A DNA stretch of 64,000 bases, taken from Myxococcales bacterium. GTDB lineage: Bacteria; Myxococcota_A; Polyangia; Polyangiales; Polyangiaceae. Within the stretch, counting starts at the first letter, position 1; each line of letters opens with the position of its first letter. Location of the stretch: NCBI GenBank assembly GCA_016712525.1, contig JADJQX010000007.1:434001-498000 (forward strand), in the 5' to 3' direction. The notes under the pieces are model-generated. The model was given only the letters and a program-made list of their open reading frames with translations, had not been told where the DNA came from and did no database searches. Below are positions 41,564 to 50,269 of the stretch, in pieces. The translations under genes were made by a program, and so were the position numbers.

Positions 41564-44254
41564 GTGACGGCCGTGCGAGCCCCGACCCTCTTGCTGTCCT
41601 CTGCCGTCGTCGTCCTCGGGCTCTTCGCGGGCTGCGCGAAAGACGCCGGAACCGACGAGCCCTTCACCCCGGACGGAGGCAGCGGTCCCGACGCCGTCGT
41701 CGCCCCACCCGGTGACGCCGAGGTCGACGCGCTGTCGCCAGGCGACGTGCCCTTCGACGGCAACACGACCCCCGAGTGCATCGAGGCCGCGGGCACGCAA
41801 GGCCCTTCGTCGTTCGCCGACGGCGCCGACAAGACCGACGTGACGGCGAGCGGCGCCCCCTGCATGCGGAGCTTCTCGCTGACGACCAACGTCGAGCAGC
41901 GTGACGCGGCGCCGAAGTCGCGCCAGGTCCGTGAGCCTGGCAACCTGCCGAGCCTTCAGACGAAGAGCCCGATGTTCGATGCGCTCTACGCCCTCGCGCT
42001 CACCGAGATGCGCGAGAACTCGGTCGCGTCGATCAAGGACTACGCCTTCCAGAACGGGGCCGCGCTCCCGTGCGCCGAGGGCGGGTGCTTCGAGACCGGC
42101 GAGAAGTGGACCTACGTCTGGACGCGCGACACGGCCTACGCGATGCACCTCGGCCTCGGCGCCATGGATCCTGCGCGCGCGCGGGCGTCGCTGCTCTTCA
42201 AGCTCTCCCCGCGCCGAAACGGCACCGGTGAAGAGATCGTGCAGGACACGGGTACGGGCGGCTCGTGGCCGGTGTCGACCGATCGCGTCATCTGGGCGCT
42301 CGGCGCGTGGGAGACGGCGAAGTACCTCACGGGCGACGATCGCCGTGCCTTCGTCACCCGGGCATACGAGGCCATCGCGAACACGATCGAGCGCGATCGC
42401 TCCGTGGTCTTCAACGGGGGCCAGGGCCTCTACCGCGGAGAGCAGTCGTTCCTCGACTGGCGCGAGCAGACGTACCCCTCGTGGACCAAAGACGACCTCG
42501 CCCACATCGCGCAGAGCCGCACGCTCTCGACCAACGTGGCTCACCTCGTCATCCTGGACGTCGGCGAGAAGCTCGCGACCGAGAAGGGCGACGCGGCCTC
42601 CGCTGGGAGGTTCAAGGGCTTCGCCGACGCGCTCCGCCAGAAGATCCGCGAGCGCTTCTATCTGTCCGAAAAGAAACAGTTTTCGACGATGATTACCACC
42701 GAGCTCGACCCCGCTCCGGTGGCCCGCTACGACCTCCTGGGGACCTCGCTCGCCGTCCTGAACGACGTGGGCACCCCCGCCGAGGGCAAGGCCGCCGTGG
42801 CGAGCTACCCGCACGTGCCGAAGGGCGCAGGCGTCGTGTGGCCCGAGGAGCAGGCGACGCCGATCTACCACAACCGCGCCATCTGGCCGTTCGTCACGGC
42901 GTACGCCCTCAAGGCCGCGCGGAAGGTCCGCAACGCCGACGTCGCGACTCGCGCGATCGACACCCTCGTCCGCGGGAGCGCGCTCTCGCTCTCCAACATG
43001 GAGAACTTCGAGCTCGTCACCGGGAAGACGTACGTCGACGAAGGCGCGACGAGCGGACCGGTCGTGAACTCTCGCCGCCAGCTCTGGAGCGTGGCCGGGT
43101 ACCTCTCGATGGTGCACGACGGGCTCTTCGGTCTCGAGGCGACGGGCAGCACCATTCGCTTTTTGCCGTACGTGCCCAAGAAGCTCCGCGTGACGTACCT
43201 CGCGGGGACCGACATGCTCGTGCTGAACAACTTCCCGTACCACGGCAAGAAGATCAGCGTGAAGGTGAGGCTCCCGCCGAAGGGCGCGTCTGACGAGGGC
43301 GCCTACGCGATCGCTCGCATCCGTCTGAACGGCGTCACCGTGGGCGAGGGGCCCATCGCCGAGGCGAAGCTCGCGAACCGCAACACGCTCGAGATCGAGC
43401 TCGCCGACGGCGCGGATCCGGACGGCGCCGAGCGCGCCACGGTGGTGACGACGACGAGCGACTACAAGACCATCTTCGCGCCGAAGCCGCCTCGCGTCAC
43501 CTCGGTCGCGCTCGACGCGGGGAAGATCCGCATCGGCCTCGACACGGGCGGAGAGAGCGCAGCCGACGTGACCTTCCGGGTCTTCCGAGACGGCCAGAAG
43601 GTCGCGGAGGCGCTCCCGGGGTCGACCACCTCGTGGGTCGATGCGTCTTCGAGCGCGGCGAGCCCGAGCCACTGCTACACCGTCGAGACGCAGTTCTCCT
43701 CCGGGACGACGTCGCACCGCGCGAACCCCCAGTGTTTCTGGGGCGCAGGCTACGCCCGCATCCAGACGAGGGCGAACACCGACATCACGAGCGTCGGGGG
43801 CACCTACGTGACCGACCACGGGCGCTCGTTCTTCGAGGCGTGGGGTGATCCCGGGCACAAGCTCACGACGACACCGTTCACCGCCCAGGCGACGGGCGAC
43901 GTCCTCGTGCAGCTCACGTACGGGAACGGGGCAGGGGGCACCACCACGGGCATCACCTGCGCGACGAAGCTCGTTCGGGTCGAAGACACCCAGAGCGGCG
44001 CGGTCGCAGGCGAGGGGTACGCCGTGATGCCTCAGCGAGGCACGTGGGCGACCTGGGGCGACTCGACCTTCGTCCGCGCCAAGGTCACCCAAGGGAAGAC
44101 CTACCGGGTCGTCGTCACGGACGACGCGAAGAGCGTCAACATGTCCGCCTTCTCGCACTTCGCGACGTACACGGCGGGCACCGGAGGCACGGGAGGCTCG
44201 TTTTTCCGGGTCAACGTCGCCGAGGTCAAGGTCCTCGGGCTCTCCGGACCCTGA
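41564..44254 (+). CDS. Exported lipoprotein glycosidase, six-hairpin (debranching/glucoamylase-like)
   Basis: An 896-residue predicted lipoprotein (GTG start, LGLFAGC24 lipobox) with an acidic, Asp/Pro-rich linker to about residue 75. Residues ~110-560 look like an alpha/alpha six-barrel glycosidase: TYVWTRDTAYAMHLGLGAMD, GSWPVSTDRVIWALGAWETA, EQSFLDWREQTYPSWTKDDL and LWSVAGYLSMVHDGLFGLEA. Acidic residues in the WTRD and DWRE segments are candidate catalytic positions. The remaining ~330 residues form beta-rich modules ending in a Gly-rich GTGGTGGSFF stretch. It likely trims an alpha-glucan or rhamnosyl-type polysaccharide outside the cell. Exact GH family not fixed. Confidence 0.7.
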   Translation: MTAVRAPTLLLSSAVVVLGLFAGCAKDAGTDEPFTPDGGSGPDAVVAPPGDAEVDALSPGDVPFDGNTTPECIEAAGTQGPSSFADGADKTDVTASGAPCMRSFSLTTNVEQRDAAPKSRQVREPGNLPSLQTKSPMFDALYALALTEMRENSVASIKDYAFQNGAALPCAEGGCFETGEKWTYVWTRDTAYAMHLGLGAMDPARARASLLFKLSPRRNGTGEEIVQDTGTGGSWPVSTDRVIWALGAWETAKYLTGDDRRAFVTRAYEAIANTIERDRSVVFNGGQGLYRGEQSFLDWREQTYPSWTKDDLAHIAQSRTLSTNVAHLVILDVGEKLATEKGDAASAGRFKGFADALRQKIRERFYLSEKKQFSTMITTELDPAPVARYDLLGTSLAVLNDVGTPAEGKAAVASYPHVPKGAGVVWPEEQATPIYHNRAIWPFVTAYALKAARKVRNADVATRAIDTLVRGSALSLSNMENFELVTGKTYVDEGATSGPVVNSRRQLWSVAGYLSMVHDGLFGLEATGSTIRFLPYVPKKLRVTYLAGTDMLVLNNFPYHGKKISVKVRLPPKGASDEGAYAIARIRLNGVTVGEGPIAEAKLANRNTLEIELADGADPDGAERATVVTTTSDYKTIFAPKPPRVTSVALDAGKIRIGLDTGGESAADVTFRVFRDGQKVAEALPGSTTSWVDASSSAASPSHCYTVETQFSSGTTSHRANPQCFWGAGYARIQTRANTDITSVGGTYVTDHGRSFFEAWGDPGHKLTTTPFTAQATGDVLVQLTYGNGAGGTTTGITCATKLVRVEDTQSGAVAGEGYAVMPQRGTWATWGDSTFVRAKVTQGKTYRVVVTDDAKSVNMSAFSHFATYTAGTGGTGGSFFRVNVAEVKVLGLSGP

Positions 44255-44286
44255 CGCGCAGCCTGCGCACGACGCACGTTCGCCGA

Positions 44287-44330
44287 GGCTCGAGCGGGCC
44301 GGTCGCGCCCGGATTTCGACCGCTCGGGCC
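44287..44330 (+). terminator. Hairpin after the glycosidase gene
   Basis: An 11-bp stem with one G-T wobble (44287-44297 with 44320-44330) encloses a 22-base loop. GGGACGTTTT follows within ten bases, giving a short T-run. It is a reasonable terminator for the glycosidase transcript. Confidence 0.5.
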
Positions 44331-44375
44331 GGGACGTTTTGCCTTCGACGGGCGACCCTGCGACGTTGATAGGGC

Positions 44376-45611
44376 ATGAGCCCCAAGCCGTTCGCCGAAT
44401 CCTCGCCGCTCGTCCGCGCGCTCACGTACCTCTTCGCGGGCTTCGTGGGGCTCGCCCCGCTGCCGGTCGCGTTCCTTGCGCTGTCGAACGTCCCGCTCCT
44501 CGGTGTCGGGGCGCTCGTCGCGACCGTGAGCCTTTGCGGAGGGCTGCTCACGCTCGTCCCTCGCCTCGGCGCGAGAGGCACGCGTCACGTGGTCTACGTC
44601 CTCTTCGGCGTGGCGCTCCTCGTCGTGCTCCCGCTCCTCGGGATCGCGGTCGACGCCGCTGCGGACCCGTGCGACGGCGGTCGCTGCGATCCGAACTTCC
44701 GGCCGCTCTCGTTCCCCGGGGTGCTCGGGCTCGTGCCGGTGCACGCCGCTTGTGCGCTCGCGTTCTTCGTTTCGGTGCGAAGGCCCGGCGCGACGCGGCC
44801 CGTCGTCGAAGCGGCGCTCGTCGGGGCGATGCTCGCGGGGGTCGTCCTCCACGTGCTCCTGGGCGTGCAGTTCGTCCCGGCCGTGCCGCTCGCGTTCTTC
44901 GTCATTCCGCTGCCGATCTTGACTCCGTACGTGACGGTGCCGCTCCTCCTCCGCGAGGTGGTCGTGCGTCTTCGCGCCCGAGGGCACGACGCGCTCGTCG
45001 CGAAGGCCGAGGCGACCGCGCGCGAGGCGTCGCTCAAGGAGCCGACGTACCGCGAGCCCGCGCCCCTCGAGGTCGTCCCCGAGACCGTCGTCGCGAGGCC
45101 CGTGCACGTCCCGCTCGCGCTCCGGGGCCTCGGGGTCGCGCAGCTCGTGGTCGGTGCCCACGCGATCGTGAGCGCGCTCGTGCTGTCCCGCGCCGACGCC
45201 GCCGTGGTCGCGTTCGTCGAGACGTGCGGCTACCCGCTCTCGCGCCTCCCCGTGCCGCCTCCGGCCGACTGCCACTACCTGTGCACGATCGCCGCCCAGG
45301 GGAGCCCCGGGCTCGTGCGACCGCTCCGCCTCGGCACACGCCGCGGCCGGACCATCGTCGTCAATCGCCAGCTCGCGGTCGCGAACGCCTTCGAGGACCT
45401 CCTCCACGAGCGCTGGCCACGCTTCGGGCGGTGGGCGCGCAAGACCTACGACGCCCTGGCCGTCCCGATCTGCGGGGCGCTCTCGCGGAGGCGCTGGCTC
45501 GAGAACGCGCTCTACCTCGCCATGAAGCCGGCCGAGGTCGCCTTCGAGCTCGTGCTCCTGCTCGGCGATCCGGGCGATCCCGAATCGCGCATTGAGCGTA
45601 TGTATAAGTAA
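44376..45611 (+). CDS. Integral membrane protein with DUF6688-like C-terminal domain
   Basis: A 411-residue protein. The N-terminal ~210 residues contain about six hydrophobic segments (LFAGFVGLAPLPVAFLALSN, VVYVLFGVALLVVLPLLGIA, VEAALVGAMLAGVVLHVLLG, FFVIPLPILTPYVTVPLLLR). The C-terminal soluble part has ADCHYLCTIAAQGSPGLVRP followed by LGTRRGRTIVVNRQLAVANAFEDL, the pattern of the DUF6688 family recalled from other bacteria. Function of that family is unknown. The stop lies inside a palindrome shared with the convergent permease gene, four bases away. Confidence 0.65.
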   Translation: MSPKPFAESSPLVRALTYLFAGFVGLAPLPVAFLALSNVPLLGVGALVATVSLCGGLLTLVPRLGARGTRHVVYVLFGVALLVVLPLLGIAVDAAADPCDGGRCDPNFRPLSFPGVLGLVPVHAACALAFFVSVRRPGATRPVVEAALVGAMLAGVVLHVLLGVQFVPAVPLAFFVIPLPILTPYVTVPLLLREVVVRLRARGHDALVAKAEATAREASLKEPTYREPAPLEVVPETVVARPVHVPLALRGLGVAQLVVGAHAIVSALVLSRADAAVVAFVETCGYPLSRLPVPPPADCHYLCTIAAQGSPGLVRPLRLGTRRGRTIVVNRQLAVANAFEDLLHERWPRFGRWARKTYDALAVPICGALSRRRWLENALYLAMKPAEVAFELVLLLGDPGDPESRIERMYK

Positions 45612-45621
45612 CTGTTTACTT
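45606..45621. terminator. Palindrome spanning two convergent stop codons
   Basis: AAGTAA-CTGT-TTACTT forms a 6-bp AT-rich stem with a 4-base loop. It holds the TAA of the plus-strand gene (45609-45611) and, on the other strand, the TAA of the minus-strand permease (45616-45618). In this GC-rich context it is an unusual, weak bidirectional terminator. Confidence 0.5.
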
Positions 45622-46800
45622 TTCGGGTGATACCGGGGTGCTGCGCGGTTTGGGCGGAGCGGGCGTCGGTCGTGCGCCGAGGCCGACGGAGTTGGGCGCC
45701 GGTGTCGCCGTGGTCCACAGGCGCAGCCGCTTCGCCGCCGAGGCCGCGCTCGGTGTGGGGAGGGCCTCGCCGTGCTCCTCGTCCTCGGGGTGGGGAGCGG
45801 GCTCGAGCAGGTACGCCCAGCGGCGGTACTTCGTTCGCTCGAGCGTGATCTTGAGCACCATCACGATCGGGACGGAGAGGATGGCGCCCGCCGGACCCCA
45901 GAGCCAGCCCCAGAAGAGCAGCGAGACCACCACGGCGAACGAGGAGAGCCCGAGCGTGCGGCCGAGCAGACGCGGCTCGATCACGTTTCCGACCACGAAG
46001 TTCGTGATGGACATGCTCACGAGGACGCCGAGGGCGGCCCCGGGGCCGCTGTCCAGGAACGCCGCGATCACGGCGGGGATGGTGGCGAGCACGGCGCCCA
46101 CGTTCGGCACGAAATGGAGCAGGAAGAGCAGCACCGACAGGAGCAGCGCGAGCTTCACGTCGGCGACCTTGAGCACGACGTACGTGAGCGCGGCGACGAG
46201 CAGGCTCGTGAAGGTCTTCACGAGCAGGTAGGTCTGCACCTTGCGGACGACCTCGTCGACCTTCGAGAAGCCGAGCTCGGGATCGTCGGTCACCTTGCGG
46301 AGCTTGCCGCCCAGATCGAGCACCTCGGCGAGGCCGAAGAAGACGACCAGCATGACCACGAAGAAGTCCGAGAGGAGGCTCGCGGCGCGCTGGAGGAGGT
46401 TCGTCGCCATGCCCACCCAGTCGGGCCCCTTCGGGCCCGTCGCCGAGAGCTGGACGCCGTGCGTGCCGAGCCAATGGCGTGCGCTCGACCAGAACGCCGC
46501 GCCTTGCGCCGAGTAGTGCGGCCACTCGTCGTTGAGCTGCGTGCTCGCGAGGCCGAGCGCGGCCGTGGCTGCGAAGATGGCGAGCAACGTCGCGAGGCCA
46601 CCGACGACGACGGCGATCGCGGGGGGGACGCGCTTCTGCACGAGCCAGGTAGAAAGCGGAGAGGTGACCGTCACGAGGACCGCCGCCAACGTCACGGGGA
46701 CGAGGAACGGCGCCGAGAGCTTGATCGCCGCGACCACCAGACAAAACGCGGCGATGTCTTGGATGGACACGCCGGAGCGGTCTTCGATCTTCACGGCCAC
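45616..46800 (-). CDS. AI-2E/PerM family permease
   Basis: A 394-residue membrane protein of the AI-2E transporter (PerM) family. Hydrophobic segments occur at about 15-70 (DIAAFCLVVAAIKLSAPFLV, PPAIAVVVGGLATLLAIFAA), at about 145-165 and in a C-terminal block. The family signature is LLSVLLFLLHFVPNVGAVLA followed by TIPAVIAAFLDSGPGAALGV and GNVIEPRLLGRTLGLSS. The C-terminal ~70 residues are a Pro/Ala/Thr-rich soluble tail beyond the core. The family includes proteins of disputed substrate (quorum signal, Na+/H+ or small solutes), so only the fold is safe. Confidence 0.85.
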   Translation of the reverse strand: MAVKIEDRSGVSIQDIAAFCLVVAAIKLSAPFLVPVTLAAVLVTVTSPLSTWLVQKRVPPAIAVVVGGLATLLAIFAATAALGLASTQLNDEWPHYSAQGAAFWSSARHWLGTHGVQLSATGPKGPDWVGMATNLLQRAASLLSDFFVVMLVVFFGLAEVLDLGGKLRKVTDDPELGFSKVDEVVRKVQTYLLVKTFTSLLVAALTYVVLKVADVKLALLLSVLLFLLHFVPNVGAVLATIPAVIAAFLDSGPGAALGVLVSMSITNFVVGNVIEPRLLGRTLGLSSFAVVVSLLFWGWLWGPAGAILSVPIVMVLKITLERTKYRRWAYLLEPAPHPEDEEHGEALPTPSAASAAKRLRLWTTATPAPNSVGLGARPTPAPPKPRSTPVSPEK

Positions 46801-46992
46801 CTCGCAAGGCTAGCAAAATGCTCGCGCAGAGAGGCCGACGACGGATCGCCGTACGCCTCTTTCCTTCGCAGCGCGCTCGCGGCGGCCACTCGTGCTCCCC
46901 CGGCGAGTGGTCTACGGGCCGAATCGGCACGCGCTTTTGCCCGGACGTTGCTCGTGGGAGTTCCTCGGCGAGGCTGCTAGGCTTCCGCAGCC

Positions 46993-48201
46993 GTGACCAC
47001 GCCCTCCAAAGATGCCCCGCCCCCCCTGGCTCGACTCCCCGAGGAGTGGGCGAAGGAGGTCGTCCGCCTCGGCGGCCGCACGTTCCACGGAAAACAGGTC
47101 TTCCGCTGGCTCATGGCGCGCGGCGTGTTCGAGCCCGCCCAGATGACCGACCTTCCGAAGGACCTCCGCCGCGCCCTCGCCGAAGGAGGGGTCGAGCCCG
47201 TCCTCACGGTGCTCCCCGGCACGCGCGCCGCCGACCGGACCCGCAAGCTGCTCGTCCGGCTCCGTGACGGGGCGACCGTCGAGACCGTGCTCATCCCTGG
47301 TGTGAGCGGCGAGCGCCGGCTCGGCCGAGGTGTACAGGACGAGACCGAGAGCGACGACGCCGACGCCGCGGCCGCGGTCGACGACGAGGACGACGACGAG
47401 GACCTGGGAGACGAAAATCCTCAGGGAAAATCGTACCTTAGGGTCACTCAGTGCATCAGCACCCAAGTCGGCTGCGCGATGGGCTGCGTGTTCTGTGCAA
47501 GCGGCGTCGCGGGGCTCAAGCGCAACCTCGGCCCCGACGAGATCGTGGCCCAGGTGCTCGCGGGCAAGGCCGAGCTCGACGACGACGAACGCCTCCGGAA
47601 CATCGTCTACATGGGCATGGGAGAGCCCCTCCACAACTACGCGTCGACGGTGCGCTCGCTCCGCCTCTTGACCCACGCGGACGGGCTCGCCATCTCGCCG
47701 CGCCGCATCACCGTGTCGACGAGCGGGCTCGTGCCCGAAATCGCGAAGCTCGGGGCCGATTTCGCGGGGCAAATCGGCCTCGCGATCTCGCTGCACGCGG
47801 CCGACGACGAGACCCGCTCGCGGCTCATGCCCATCAACAAAAAGTACCCGCTCGCGGCCCTCATCGAGGGGCTCCGCGCGTACCCACTCCCGCGAAGGCG
47901 TCGCATCACGATCGAGTACACGCTCGTGTCCGGAAAGAACGACGCGCCGCTCGAGGCGACCAAGCTCGCGAGGCTCCTCCGCGGCCTGCCGGTCAAGGTG
48001 AACCTCATCCCCATGAACCCCATCGAGGCCTCGACCCTCGGGCCGCCGGCCGGGGCGCGGACGCTGGAGTTCCAGCGTGTGCTGCTCGACGCGGGGTACT
48101 CGGTGTTCATTCGGCGGCGCCGGGGAGACGACGTGGCCGCGGCGTGTGGTCAGCTCGCGCTCCTCGGAGCGAAGCCCAAGGTGCGTGTGGATCGAGGATG
48201 A
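46993..48201 (+). CDS. rlmN: 23S rRNA (adenine(2503)-C(2))-methyltransferase RlmN
   Basis: A 402-residue radical-SAM methyltransferase acting on A2503 of 23S rRNA and A37 of some tRNAs. The radical-SAM motif is CAMGCVFC (Cys-x3-Cys-x2-Cys), preceded by TQCISTQVG. Also visible are YMGMGEPLHNY, LAISLHAADDETRSRLMPIN, PVKVNLIPMNPIE and the catalytic-Cys region DDVAAACGQLA near the end. An acidic stretch (residues ~117-147, nearly all Asp, Glu and Ala) is inserted just before the radical-SAM core and is absent from typical RlmN. GTG at 46993 is the start. The stop overlaps the next ATG (ATGA). Confidence 0.94.
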   Translation: MTTPSKDAPPPLARLPEEWAKEVVRLGGRTFHGKQVFRWLMARGVFEPAQMTDLPKDLRRALAEGGVEPVLTVLPGTRAADRTRKLLVRLRDGATVETVLIPGVSGERRLGRGVQDETESDDADAAAAVDDEDDDEDLGDENPQGKSYLRVTQCISTQVGCAMGCVFCASGVAGLKRNLGPDEIVAQVLAGKAELDDDERLRNIVYMGMGEPLHNYASTVRSLRLLTHADGLAISPRRITVSTSGLVPEIAKLGADFAGQIGLAISLHAADDETRSRLMPINKKYPLAALIEGLRAYPLPRRRRITIEYTLVSGKNDAPLEATKLARLLRGLPVKVNLIPMNPIEASTLGPPAGARTLEFQRVLLDAGYSVFIRRRRGDDVAAACGQLALLGAKPKVRVDRG

Positions 48202-48824
48202 GCCGCGCACGTCGCGCCGCCACCGTCGCATCCGTCGTCGTCGCGATCGCTCTCGCCGCGCCGTCGATCGCCCCCGCCGCGGAGCCGTCTCGTCCGCCTT
48301 CGCCCGAGCAGGGGGCGTTCGCCGAGAAGCCGGGCTATCTGCAGCTCCAAGCCAAGGCGATGTTCGGCACGGGCCTCCGCTTCAATAACCCCTACAGGCT
48401 GCCCACCGTGCTCGGCGACACGGCCGAGTCGGTGTCGCGCACCCCGGTCTACACGGACCTCGGCCTTGCCGTGCTCTTCGGGAGCCCGACGCATGTCCAG
48501 CACGGGGCCGACCTCTCCGTGTCGATGCCGCTCGAGGGCATTCGCCAGACCGTGCTCGTCCCTTCCTACGTGCTCTCCCGTCGTCGCGGCGCGCTCGCCG
48601 CGGCCCTCCGCGTGGCGACGCCCATCGTGCTCACGCCGAACACCACCGTGGGCGGTGAGCTCGCCGTGTCGGGCACGTACTACTTTCGAGCGGCCGTAGG
48701 CGCGCGGGTCGAGATCGTCGGTGACGTCTTCTACGGCGCGGGGACGGTCGAGCGCGCAACGCCGGCCTACCCGATGCTGTCGCTCGCCCTGGGGATCGTC
48801 GTCGCCTACGAGGTGCTCCCATGA
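48198..48824 (+). CDS. Exported beta-rich protein in the rlmN operon
   Basis: A 208-residue protein with a signal peptide (ATVASVVVAIALAAPSIAP, cleavage near APAA). The mature chain is rich in alternating aromatic/hydrophobic strands (YLQLQAKAMFGTGLRFNNPY, GELAVSGTYYFRAAVGARVE) and ends in LGIVVAYEVLP. It resembles a small outer-membrane barrel or a lipocalin-like protein. The ATG overlaps the rlmN stop and its stop overlaps the next gene, so it is translationally coupled on both sides. Family not recognised. Confidence 0.62.
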   Translation: MSRARRAATVASVVVAIALAAPSIAPAAEPSRPPSPEQGAFAEKPGYLQLQAKAMFGTGLRFNNPYRLPTVLGDTAESVSRTPVYTDLGLAVLFGSPTHVQHGADLSVSMPLEGIRQTVLVPSYVLSRRRGALAAALRVATPIVLTPNTTVGGELAVSGTYYFRAAVGARVEIVGDVFYGAGTVERATPAYPMLSLALGIVVAYEVLP

Positions 48825-49258
48825 TCGAACGTCACCGGGCGAACGGCGCCAAGGTGGCCGTCGTCGTCGTGCTCGCGTGGCTCTGCATGGCACCGACCCC
48901 CGGAGACGTCGGGGGTTGCGGGCGTGCCCCCGAGCCCCTCGACGAGCGCGCCTACGCGGACACGAGGCGCGAGACCGACTGCGCGCGTTGTGTCGAGTGT
49001 GGCATCTCGACGGCTCGCTGCACACGCGCGTGCCGGACCGACGTGGCCCCCGAGCTCGGCTTCCCCCCCGGGTGCGCCCCGCTCCTACGGGACGGCGAGG
49101 TGTGCATCCGCGCGCTCCGGATCGCCTCGTGCGAGACGTATGCATCCTACATGTCGGACACGTCGCCATCGGCGCCGACCGAGTGCCAGTTCTGTCTCCC
49201 GCGCGAGGGCGCTCAAGGCCCGTCGGGCCCGCTCCTCGGGAACGAGGCCGGCCCATGA
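48821..49258 (+). CDS. Small Cys-rich exported protein
   Basis: A 145-residue protein with an N-terminal hydrophobic segment (VAVVVVLAWLCMAPTPG). About a dozen Cys follow, many in pairs (DCARCVECGISTARCTRACR, ECQFC). The Cys pattern suggests a disulfide-stabilised or metal-binding exported protein. It overlaps both neighbours by ATGA junctions. Nothing further can be assigned. Confidence 0.58.
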   Translation: MIERHRANGAKVAVVVVLAWLCMAPTPGDVGGCGRAPEPLDERAYADTRRETDCARCVECGISTARCTRACRTDVAPELGFPPGCAPLLRDGEVCIRALRIASCETYASYMSDTSPSAPTECQFCLPREGAQGPSGPLLGNEAGP

Positions 49259-50253
49259 GCCGCCGCCTCCTCTTCGTCGTGGCCGCCTCGATCGTCTCGG
49301 CGTCCACCGTGGGGTGTGGGCTCGGAAAGGCCCTCGTCGCGAGCCCCGCGGACCACGACGACTACGTCGCGATCCGTATGGCCGCCCACGAGGGCACGCG
49401 TGTGGCACGCCAGAAGGCCTACCTCGAGCGCCACCCGAAGGGGGTCTACGCGGCCGAGGTGCGCGCGGCGTACGAAGCCGACGAGCCCGCCTATTTCGAG
49501 CGCGCCAAGGCCACCCCCGAGGGGGCGCGCGACTACCTCGCGAGCCTCCCGGACGGTCCCCACGCCGGGCCAGCGAGCGCCGCGCTCCGTGGTGTGTACG
49601 AGCGCGCCGACGACATCGCCCTCGACCGCGAGCTCCGCGAAGGGCGGCTCGCCGAGGTGCGCTTCCAACGCGCGAGGAAGGCTCGCGCCGCGGCCGCTCA
49701 GGCCTTCCTCGACGCCCTCGCGGCGATCTCGTCGCCCGGGGTGCTCGGCGCGTCGTTCGACGCCCCGCCGTTGCCGCTCTTGCGGGCGGCTCACGGGGAG
49801 CTTGGCTCGCTGTCGGGTCTCCCGGCGAGGTCGGAGCGTGACGCGTTCTTCGCGCTCCCGGCGCCCAAAGGGAGCCACGACGCCGATCGGGTCTTGAGCT
49901 ACCGGGTCGAGCTCCGCGAGCTCCACCACCGCGTCGTCCGGGTCGAGATCGCGGGACCCGATCTCTTCGTGCGGTTCCGCGAAGCCGAGAGCAGCGCGGC
50001 CCTCGACGCCTCGTCCCCCGCCGATCGCAAGGTCGCGACCGCCCACGCCCTCGAGGTCGTCGCCGGCGCCCTCGAGGCCCGGTTCCCGAAGGCCACGTGC
50101 GAGGTACCCCCTGGGCGCGGAGAGGTCCTCGCGCGGGCCTGCCACGGAGAGCGGGTCTCGGTGGTCTCTCCCGAAGCCTTCGGCGCCGACGACCGCCTGG
50201 TCCTCGAGCCGGACGGTGATGCCCATGTGGCCTCGCCGAAGGGAAACGAGTAG
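49255..50253 (+). CDS. Lipoprotein of unknown function, upstream of lgt
   Basis: A 332-residue predicted lipoprotein (FVVAASIVSASTVGC21). Residues ~30-120 are helical and charged, with paired repeats such as HPKGVYAAEVRAAYE and LPDGPHAGPASAALRGVYE that look like irregular TPR-like units. The C-terminal ~130 residues are beta/alpha mixed (YRVELRELHHRVVRVEIAGP). It overlaps the preceding gene by four bases, and the lgt gene starts 16 bases after its stop. Confidence 0.62.
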   Translation: MSRRLLFVVAASIVSASTVGCGLGKALVASPADHDDYVAIRMAAHEGTRVARQKAYLERHPKGVYAAEVRAAYEADEPAYFERAKATPEGARDYLASLPDGPHAGPASAALRGVYERADDIALDRELREGRLAEVRFQRARKARAAAAQAFLDALAAISSPGVLGASFDAPPLPLLRAAHGELGSLSGLPARSERDAFFALPAPKGSHDADRVLSYRVELRELHHRVVRVEIAGPDLFVRFREAESSAALDASSPADRKVATAHALEVVAGALEARFPKATCEVPPGRGEVLARACHGERVSVVSPEAFGADDRLVLEPDGDAHVASPKGNE

Positions 50254-50269
50254 TGTCTCGCGCGAGCGT

